Source: an uncultured Moraxellaceae bacterium
GTDB lineage: Bacteria > Pseudomonadota > Gammaproteobacteria > Pseudomonadales > Moraxellaceae
NCBI GenBank assembly: GCA_937928295.1
Contig: CALEYY010000247.1
Coordinates: forward strand, 1-21,581
Direction: 5' to 3'
Length of the DNA: 21,581 bases
Each line of letters begins with the position of its first letter. Positions within the stretch are counted from its first letter, which is position 1. Shown in pieces: positions 16,343-21,581 of this stretch. The notes below the pieces were generated by a model. That model was not told where the DNA came from, ran no database searches, and saw only the letters and a list, made by a program, of their open reading frames with translations. The translations under genes were made by a program, and so were the position numbers.

Positions 16343-18076
16343 GTGACCGACCCTGACCAACGCAACACCACACTCCAACTCAGCGTTGCCCAGCGCTCCC
16401 TTGCCGGCGTCAAACCCGGCAATGAGGATGCCCTGGGCATTCGTCTGCCTGATGCCAGCGAGCGCCATCGCGGCGCATCGCTGGTCATTGCCGATGGCGT
16501 GAGCAGTGCCGACGCCGGCCGCCAAGCCGCCGAGGCCGCCGTGCAGGGCTTTCTCAGCGATTACTACGCCACGCCCGACACCTGGTCTATCCAGAGCGCC
16601 GGCGAGCGCGTGGTCACCGCCATCAACCACTGGCTACACGGCCGTGGTCAAGCGCATGCCGAGAATCAGGGCTGGCTCACCACCTTCACGGCGCTGGTGT
16701 TGCGCGGTCGCAGCGCGCACATCCTGCACATTGGCGATACCCGCGTGTACCGCCTGCGCGGCGACACGCTGGAGCCGCTGACCCAGGATCACTGCACGCG
16801 CATCAATGCCGACACCACCTACCTGAGCCGCGCCCTGGGCATGGACTGGCGCGTCGACATTGATTATCGCCACAGCGATATCGAGGCCGGCGATCTGTTT
16901 CTGACCTGCAGCGACGGCGTCCATGGCTTCATCGCCAACCCGCAGTTGAAGCAGCTGCTGCGCGATCAGCAGCATGATCTGGAAGCACTGGCCGATACCC
17001 TGCTCGCCACCGCGCTGGCGCAGGGCAGCAACGACAACCTGTCCTGCCAGCTGGCGCGCGTGGAATCGGTAGGGCTGGATACACATGACGAGCTCGGCCA
17101 GCAGCAGGCGCGCCTGCCGGTGCCGCCGAGCCTGCTCGCCGGGCAGACGCTGGACGGCTATTTCATTGAGGCCGAGGTGCATGCCAGCCCGCGCAGCCAT
17201 CTCTACCGCGTGCGTGACAGCAAGACCGGCCAGCTCTTCGCGCTGAAGGCCCCGAGCGTGCAGTTCGAGGACGACGAGGACTATCGCGCGCACTTCGCCA
17301 TCGAGGGCTGGATAGGCCAGCGCATCACGCACAAGAACCTGATCCGCATTCATCCGCCGACGCGCACGCCGCAGTGCCTGTACCACATCATGGACTGGCT
17401 AGAAGGCGAGTCGCTGGCCGGCTGGCAGGCGCGACAGACGCGCGTCGACATCGGCACCGTGGTCGGCTTCGCGCGCCAGATCGTGGCCGGCCTGCGCGCC
17501 CTGCATCGCCGCGATACGCTGCATCAAGACCTGAAGCCAGACAACATCCTGCTCTGCAAGGACGGCACGCTGAAGCTCATCGACCTCGGCTCGGCGCGTG
17601 TGGCTAGTTTGCAGGAGTCGTCGCCACGCGATGTGCTGGACAGGCCGGGGGCTGCCGACTATGCCGCGCCGGAATATGCGCTGGGGCTGGCGCGTGACAC
17701 CCGCGCCGACCAGTTCTCGCTGGGCGTGACGATCTACGAGCTGCTGACGGGGCAACATCCGTATGGCGAAGGCTACGATCAGGCGCAGACGCCGGCAGCG
17801 TTTCACCAGCTGCGCTATGTCAGCGCCTGCAAGTACAACCCGCATCTGCCGCTCTGGTTCGATGCCGCCCTGCGCAAGGCCTGCGCCATCAATGCCGACA
17901 ATCGCTACGAGGCGCTCAGCGAGCTGCTGCTGGATCTGGAACGACCGAATCCGGGTCTGACGCCGAATCAGCGTTTGCCGTGGATCGAGAGGGATCCGGT
18001 GAAGTTCTGGAAGTGGTTGGCGTTGGTGGGTGTGGTGGGGAATTTAGCTTGGCTGGTGCGAGCGTTGATGCCCTGA
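16343..18076 (+). CDS. Bifunctional PP2C-type phosphatase / Ser-Thr protein kinase with C-terminal membrane anchor
   Basis: The 577-residue protein fuses a PP2C phosphatase (about residues 10-240) to a protein kinase (about 265-540). The phosphatase motifs are IADGVSSADAG (Asp51), HIGDTRVYRLRG, TCSDGVHGF and GSNDNLSC, which supply metal ligands. The kinase motifs are ALK (Lys302), LHQDLKPDNILL (Asp396, with HQD instead of HRD), DLG instead of DFG (Asp414), APE and DQFSLGVTIYELL. The glycine-rich ATP loop is not recognisable (VHASPRSHLYRV). A hydrophobic C-terminus (about 555-574) suggests a tail anchor with both domains cytoplasmic. Translation starts at GTG 16343, 12 bases after the transporter stop and in the same frame. 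As I recall, P. aeruginosa has such a gene (PA1782) beside its nitrate transporter, but the substrate is unknown to me. Confidence 0.9.
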   Translation: MTDPDQRNTTLQLSVAQRSLAGVKPGNEDALGIRLPDASERHRGASLVIADGVSSADAGRQAAEAAVQGFLSDYYATPDTWSIQSAGERVVTAINHWLHGRGQAHAENQGWLTTFTALVLRGRSAHILHIGDTRVYRLRGDTLEPLTQDHCTRINADTTYLSRALGMDWRVDIDYRHSDIEAGDLFLTCSDGVHGFIANPQLKQLLRDQQHDLEALADTLLATALAQGSNDNLSCQLARVESVGLDTHDELGQQQARLPVPPSLLAGQTLDGYFIEAEVHASPRSHLYRVRDSKTGQLFALKAPSVQFEDDEDYRAHFAIEGWIGQRITHKNLIRIHPPTRTPQCLYHIMDWLEGESLAGWQARQTRVDIGTVVGFARQIVAGLRALHRRDTLHQDLKPDNILLCKDGTLKLIDLGSARVASLQESSPRDVLDRPGAADYAAPEYALGLARDTRADQFSLGVTIYELLTGQHPYGEGYDQAQTPAAFHQLRYVSACKYNPHLPLWFDAALRKACAINADNRYEALSELLLDLERPNPGLTPNQRLPWIERDPVKFWKWLALVGVVGNLAWLVRALMP

Positions 18077-18113
18077 GCTCGAACTCTAAGCCCTGAATCA
18101 GCAGGACTCGAAT

Positions 18114-18232
18114 AACGGCCCGCGAGGGCCAGCACCGGGCGGAAACCTTCATGCGCCATGGATGGCGCATGAGAGCCTACAAGGATGTACTTGCGGCGTG
18201 TTTCAGCCCGGTGCTGGCCCTCGCGGGCCGTT
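18114..18232. repeat. Large inverted-repeat element, possible interspersed palindromic repeat
   Basis: Two perfect 27-base arms (18114-18140, beginning AACGGCCCGCGAGGG; 18206-18232, ending CCCTCGCGGGCCGTT) flank a 65-base centre. Pairing continues inward after one mismatch with GAAAC/GTTTC (18142-18146 and 18200-18204). The centre holds another perfect palindrome with 11-base arms (18149-18159 and 18162-18172, TCATGCGCCAT/ATGGCGCATGA). On the minus strand the centre reads ACATCCTTGT and CATCCATGG-like motifs, reminiscent of intergenic repeats scattered through some gammaproteobacterial genomes. It lies between convergent genes and may also stop transcription from both sides. No flanking direct repeat was evident. 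Confidence 0.75.
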
Positions 18233-18237
18233 CCTCA

Positions 18238-18263
18238 GTGACTCCGTATTACAGCGGAGTCAC
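18238..18263. terminator. Hairpin downstream of the porin gene, possible terminator
   Basis: GTGACTCCG (18238-18246) pairs perfectly with CGGAGTCAC (18255-18263) around an eight-base loop. It starts 13 bases after the porin stop codon on the minus strand. Neither side carries a good run of T (CGTTTCG on the plus side, TGAGGAAC on the minus side). It is therefore a weak intrinsic terminator at best, unless it works together with the adjacent 119-base inverted repeat. Confidence 0.45.
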
Positions 18264-18276
18264 CGTTTCGGGGCCG

Positions 18277-19491
18277 TTAGAACTTGTACTCGACCTGAGC
18301 CCAGGTCTTCAGCACATCCTGGCTGTAAGCCTTGGCGGCGGCGTTGCCGGTGGTGATTTCACCGCTGCCATCGTACTGAGCAACCTTGACCAGCGCCGAC
18401 CAATGCGGCGTGAAGATCTTGCTCACACTGGCGTCGATTTCGTTGCCGAAGGTCTTACCACCAGACTCGGCCTCAAACTGATGTACCGCCAGTGCCAGGC
18501 CCAGACCGGCGACCTTGCCAGATAACTTGATGTTGGTATCCACCAGACCACCCGTGGGCGTGACAAGGAAGCGGTCCGCCCAGCCGTTGAAGGCATGCAG
18601 CGTGGCCAATGGGGTCTGGAAGCCCTGCTGCAGGGTTTCCTGCTGAATCTTCACGACCAACGGCCCAAAATCGTAGCCGAGCTGAATGTCGCGATAATCA
18701 GCATCCGGCGCGTTGGCAGCCGTGCCATCAGCATAGGCAAGCTGCTTGCCATACGACAGGTCGTAGATGAATTTGCCCTGCTTGCCGTCAACCTTCAGCA
18801 CACGATATTCGCGGCTCTTGTCTTTGCCGGCATTCGCCAGCAAGAACGGCTGCGGAGGCGTTTCCCTGCCTTCAAGGCCAGCCCAGAACAGGGTCACATT
18901 GGCACCCAGCGGGGTGCGTGCCTTCAAGTTCACGATAGGCAGACGAATATCACCATCCTGCCCACTAATCATGGCGACCTTGTTGGCGTAGCTGGCCTGC
19001 AGATCCAGCCAGCTCAGCAGCTTGGCCTTTTCGTAGCTGATCGCGGTGAAGGTCTGGTCGTCCTGACGGAAGCCGACATCGCCGATGAAGCGGGCATTGT
19101 TGTAGACCACTTTCTGTTTGCCGACCTTGAAGCCGTAACCGGACAGCCAGGCCTGATTGACCGCAGTGCCTTCCGGGTCGACGACAGTGGCGTACTTGGT
19201 ATTCACCTGCACGACCGGCACATTGTAGTCATCGACCAGCGCGCTGATGTTTTCTGCTTCGGCATAGGCCGTGATGCCCGCCAATGGGGCGGTTTTGTAG
19301 CCCAGCACGGTGCGCACGGTGAAGGCCTTGGCCGGATCGGCGGCGGCAGCGCCATCGTCATCGACAAACTCGAAGCGCGGACGCACCTGGAAGGTGGTCT
19401 TGCCATCCTTGATGGCGCTAACCACATCGGCAGCATGCACTTCGGCAATCGCTAGCGATAACAGTGACACGGTCAAAATCAGTTTTTTCAT
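18277..19491 (-). CDS. Outer-membrane porin, alginate-export-like beta-barrel, last gene of the nitrate ABC operon
   Basis: The 404-residue product starts with a signal peptide (MKKLILTVSLLSLAIAEVHAA, cleavage likely after VHA). It continues with alternating polar/aromatic strands typical of an outer-membrane barrel and ends in VEYKF, the C-terminal aromatic signature recognised by the BAM machinery. It resembles porins of the alginate-export superfamily, for example RPRFEFVDDDG near the mature N-terminus and VNQAWLSGYGFKVGKQKVVYNNARFIGDVGFRQDDQTF. ATG 19491 has a GGAG site eight bases upstream. Only 34 bases separate it from nrtD, so it is probably co-transcribed with nrtABD. I infer that it serves nitrate passage through the outer membrane. 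The substrate is not proven by sequence. Confidence 0.85.
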   Translation of the reverse strand: MKKLILTVSLLSLAIAEVHAADVVSAIKDGKTTFQVRPRFEFVDDDGAAAADPAKAFTVRTVLGYKTAPLAGITAYAEAENISALVDDYNVPVVQVNTKYATVVDPEGTAVNQAWLSGYGFKVGKQKVVYNNARFIGDVGFRQDDQTFTAISYEKAKLLSWLDLQASYANKVAMISGQDGDIRLPIVNLKARTPLGANVTLFWAGLEGRETPPQPFLLANAGKDKSREYRVLKVDGKQGKFIYDLSYGKQLAYADGTAANAPDADYRDIQLGYDFGPLVVKIQQETLQQGFQTPLATLHAFNGWADRFLVTPTGGLVDTNIKLSGKVAGLGLALAVHQFEAESGGKTFGNEIDASVSKIFTPHWSALVKVAQYDGSGEITTGNAAAKAYSQDVLKTWAQVEYKF

Positions 19492-19525
19492 GATCACATC
19501 TCCAAGTTTAGGGGTATCGCAAACA

Positions 19526-20326
19526 TCAGGCCGCAGGCCGTTTTTCTTTCTGATAGAGGAACTCGAGCACGCTCGAACGCAGGTGGTGGTAATCCGGGTT
19601 TTCAGCCAGCGCCAGGCGCTCACGCGGGCGTGGCAGGTCAACGGTGAGGATGTCGCCAATGACGGCCGCCGGGCCGTTGCTGAGCATCACAATGCGATCC
19701 GAGAGCAACACGGCTTCGTCCACATCGTGGGTGACCATGACCACGGTCGATTTGGTTTTCGCCACGATGCCGAGCAGCTCGTCCTGCAGATGGGCACGGG
19801 TCAGCGCGTCGAGGGCGCCGAAGGGTTCGTCCATGAGCAGTACGCGCGGCTCCATGGCCAGCGCGCGGGCGATGCCGACACGCTGCTTCATGCCGCCGGA
19901 GATCTCCTGCGGACGCTTGTCAGCAGCGTGGGTCAGGCCAACCAGGGCCAGTGCGGCATCGGTGCGCGCCTTCAGCTGCGCCTTGCTTTCGGTCTCGGCA
20001 AAAACGCGCTCGACCGCGAGATAGACATTGCCGTAGCAGGTCAGCCAGGGCAGCAGCGAGTGGTTCTGAAAGACCACGCCACGATCCGGACCGGGGCCGG
20101 CAATTTCACGACCGGCGCAGATCAGATGCCCGGTGCTGGGCAGCGTGAGGCCGGCGATGAGATTGAGCAGCGTCGACTTGCCGCAGCCAGAGTGACCGAT
20201 GAGGGTGATGAATTCGCCCTGCTCGATGGTCAAATCGATATTACGCAAGGCCGTGAAATTGCCCTTGGCAGTCTCGAAGGTCATGCCGACATCGGTGATT
20301 TCAACAAACTTTTTAGACAGGCTCAT
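19526..20326 (-). CDS. nrtD: Nitrate ABC transporter ATP-binding protein NrtD
   Basis: This 266-residue ATPase drives nitrate import through the NrtB permease at the inner-membrane cytoplasmic face. Walker A is GHSGCGKST (residues 44-52). The ABC signature is ISGGMKQRVGIARAL, Walker B VLLMDEPFGALD, and the switch histidine lies in MVTHDVDEAV. It resembles the nitrate/sulfonate/taurine group of ATPases. The operon context (NrtA-like and NrtB-like partners, nitrate reductase nearby) supports nitrate. There is no extra C-terminal binding domain as in cyanobacterial NrtC, so the system resembles Klebsiella NasFED. ATG 20326 has GGAG about seven bases upstream, and the nrtB stop is 14 bases before it. 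Confidence 0.93.
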   Translation of the reverse strand: MSLSKKFVEITDVGMTFETAKGNFTALRNIDLTIEQGEFITLIGHSGCGKSTLLNLIAGLTLPSTGHLICAGREIAGPGPDRGVVFQNHSLLPWLTCYGNVYLAVERVFAETESKAQLKARTDAALALVGLTHAADKRPQEISGGMKQRVGIARALAMEPRVLLMDEPFGALDALTRAHLQDELLGIVAKTKSTVVMVTHDVDEAVLLSDRIVMLSNGPAAVIGDILTVDLPRPRERLALAENPDYHHLRSSVLEFLYQKEKRPAA

Positions 20327-20340
20327 GAGAGGTCTCCGGC

Positions 20341-21279
20341 TCAGTATTCAAAGCGACGGGCGAGCAGCACCAGCATCTGTTCCAGGAACAGACCGATGAG
20401 GCCAACCACGAAAATGGCGATGAGGATGTGTGCGACATTGAGGTTGTTCCACTCGTCCCAGACCCAGAAGCCGAGGCCCGTACCGCCGGTCAGCATCTCG
20501 GCAGCCACGATCACCAGCCAAGCCACGCCGATGGCAAGACGCACGCCGGTAAGCAGATAGGGCAGCACAGCTGGGAACAGGATGGTGGTGAGAATTTTCC
20601 ACTCGCTGAGGTTGAGCACCCGCGCCACATTCAGGTAATCCTGCGGCACCTGACGCACACCGGCGGCGGTGTTGAGAATCATCGGCCAGATGCTGGAGAT
20701 GAAGATCACCCAGATCGAGGCCGGTTCGGCCTTCTGGAACACGAGCAGGCCAATCGGCAGCCAGGCCAGCGGCGACACCGGCCGCAGCAGACCCATGATA
20801 GGTGCCAGCATGCCGGAGATGAACGCCGAACGACCCACGATGAAGCCGATCGGAATGCCCACCGCCGCCGCCATGCCGAAGCCGAGGCCGACGCGCTCTA
20901 GCGAACGCAGGATGTTCCAGCCGATGCCCATGTCGTTGGGGCCATTGACATAGAACGGGTCGGCAAACAGCTCGACCGCCGACGCCCAGGTCGCGCCTGG
21001 CCCTGGCAGATCGCTACGGAAACCGGCCAGCATCTGCCAGGCCAGCAGGAACATGAGGATGCCCAGCAGCGGCGGCAGAACATGCATGACATGGCCCTGC
21101 AACTTGCGCCGGCGCAGACGGATCTGTTCGGGCGTAGGCTTGGGGCGAACCTGGCGAGCACGCCGGACCGCAGCGGGCACGCGCTCGGCGTTGGCGGCTT
21201 TGGCTGGCGCTGCTGTTTTAGCGGCCGAGGCAGTAGCCACAATGGTGCCAACATCGGCAACCTGGGTCATATTCAGCAT
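20341..21279 (-). CDS. nrtB: Nitrate ABC transporter permease NrtB
   Basis: This 312-residue inner-membrane permease belongs to the NrtB/SsuC/TauC group. The first ~70 residues are an alanine- and arginine-rich cytoplasmic extension (AKTAAPAKAANAERVPAAVRRAR), followed by about six membrane helices. The ABC-contact (EAA) loop region is visible around the segment ending in GVRQVPQDYLNVARVLNLSEWKILTTILFP. The ATG at 21279 is chosen because AGGAGAGACTC stands directly before it. A GTG at 21294 and an ATG at 21270 are alternatives. nrtD follows after 14 bases. A GC-rich hairpin lies just upstream of its ribosome site. Confidence 0.92.
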   Translation of the reverse strand: MLNMTQVADVGTIVATASAAKTAAPAKAANAERVPAAVRRARQVRPKPTPEQIRLRRRKLQGHVMHVLPPLLGILMFLLAWQMLAGFRSDLPGPGATWASAVELFADPFYVNGPNDMGIGWNILRSLERVGLGFGMAAAVGIPIGFIVGRSAFISGMLAPIMGLLRPVSPLAWLPIGLLVFQKAEPASIWVIFISSIWPMILNTAAGVRQVPQDYLNVARVLNLSEWKILTTILFPAVLPYLLTGVRLAIGVAWLVIVAAEMLTGGTGLGFWVWDEWNNLNVAHILIAIFVVGLIGLFLEQMLVLLARRFEY

Positions 21280-21293
21280 GAGTCTCTCCTGCA

Positions 21294-21313
21294 CCGGGGC
21301 AAAACGGCCCCGG
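21294..21313 (-). promoter_or_regulatory. GC-rich hairpin in the nrtA-nrtB intergenic region
   Basis: On the minus strand CCGGGGC and GCCCCGG form a seven-base-pair stem around the loop CGTTTT. It lies 29 bases after the nrtA stop and just upstream of the nrtB AGGAG site. Such stems between a binding-protein gene and its permease often protect the upstream mRNA end or attenuate downstream expression, giving an excess of binding protein. No T-run follows, so it is not a full terminator. The role is inference. Confidence 0.5.
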
Positions 21314-21342
21314 CGTCTTCAGTCAACAGTGAAAAGCGGTGA

Positions 21343-21581
21343 TTAGGCCTTGATGGCGAAGCTCGCGGCGTAAGCTTTGGGGTCTTTGCCATCCCAGACC
21401 TTGCCGTCGATGAGCTTGCTCGTGCGCATGACATTTTTCGGCACCTGCACGCGCGCCATCGACGCCGCCTGCTTGTACAGATCGATCTGGTTGATCTGCT
21501 TCGCGATGCCCAGGTAGTCCGGGTGCTCCTTGATCAGGCCCCAGCGCTTGTGCTGCGTCAGGAACCACATGCCGTCGGACA
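21343..21581 (-). CDS. nrtA: Nitrate ABC transporter substrate-binding protein NrtA, C-terminal part
   Basis: The gene runs off the window edge. About 79 codons at the 3' end are visible, ending at TAA 21343-21345. The tail reads SDGMWFLTQHKRWGLIKEHPDYLGIA, then QIDLYKQAASMARVQVP and DGKVWDGKDPKAYAASFAIKA, which fits the C-terminal lobe of NrtA/CmpA-type periplasmic nitrate-binding proteins. NrtA captures nitrate and delivers it to NrtB/NrtD. As the first of the four operon genes visible here, it presumably lies nearest a promoter outside the window. The identification rests on a short stretch plus its neighbours. Confidence 0.87.
   Translation of the reverse strand, partial: SDGMWFLTQHKRWGLIKEHPDYLGIAKQINQIDLYKQAASMARVQVPKNVMRTSKLIDGKVWDGKDPKAYAASFAIKA

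Noticed and set aside
18151..18525. A 124-codon open frame starting inside the inverted repeat.
   Set aside because: It overlaps the palindromic element and then the 3' end of the porin gene in antisense, with no ribosome site or recognisable motif.

Overview
The window looks like chromosomal DNA from a gammaproteobacterium of the Pseudomonadales type. It is moderately GC-rich, genes are tightly packed, and no stretch longer than about 200 bases lacks a gene. The order proA-nadD-rsfS-rlmH-mrdA-rodA-mltB-rlpA is the classical Pseudomonas-like cell-shape and cell-wall cluster. The second half resembles, as I recall it, the Pseudomonas nitrate assimilation locus, including its kinase/phosphatase gene beside the nitrate transporter. 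I cannot name the species. I saw no tRNA, rRNA, CRISPR array or insertion sequence.

Region 1 (1-6966, plus strand) is housekeeping. It holds the 3' end of proA (proline synthesis), nadD (NAD synthesis), rsfS (ribosome silencing), rlmH (23S rRNA methylation), the elongasome pair mrdA/PBP2 and rodA, the lytic transglycosylase mltB, and rlpA. Several start/stop codons overlap (ATGA, TAATG), which suggests one translationally coupled operon. The Pseudomonas order would continue into dacA. Here it stops at rlpA and meets a convergent crotonase gene.

Region 2 (7003-14692, minus strand) is an assimilatory nitrate/nitrite reduction operon. In transcription order it encodes a NasC-like FAD/NAD electron-transfer protein, NasA (molybdenum nitrate reductase with a C-terminal [2Fe-2S] domain), NirB and NirD (NADH nitrite reductase), then a crotonase-family protein. 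nasC-nasA, nasA-nirB and nirB-nirD all overlap. nirB carries an apparent one-base deletion near 8422 that throws its last ~75 codons out of frame.

Region 3 (14693-18076) starts with a 162-bp divergent control region. It contains two sigma-54 (-24/-12) promoters facing outwards, one for nasC and one for the nitrate transporter gene, with a near-consensus NtrC palindrome between them. This indicates nitrogen-limitation control of both arms. The plus-strand arm is an NNP-family nitrate/nitrite transporter followed by a PP2C phosphatase/protein kinase fusion with a C-terminal membrane anchor.

Region 4 (18077-21581) opens with a large perfect inverted repeat (two 27-bp arms) and a second hairpin between convergent genes. 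Then, on the minus strand, comes a nitrate ABC transporter operon: nrtA (3' part only), nrtB, nrtD, and a 404-residue outer-membrane porin as its last gene. The window thus encodes a route from outer membrane to ammonium: porin, NrtABD and/or NNP transporter, NasC/NasA reduction to nitrite, NirBD reduction to ammonium. The most interesting items are the shared sigma-54/NtrC control region, the kinase/phosphatase fusion tied to nitrate uptake, the porin inside the nitrate ABC operon, the nirB frameshift and the inverted-repeat element.
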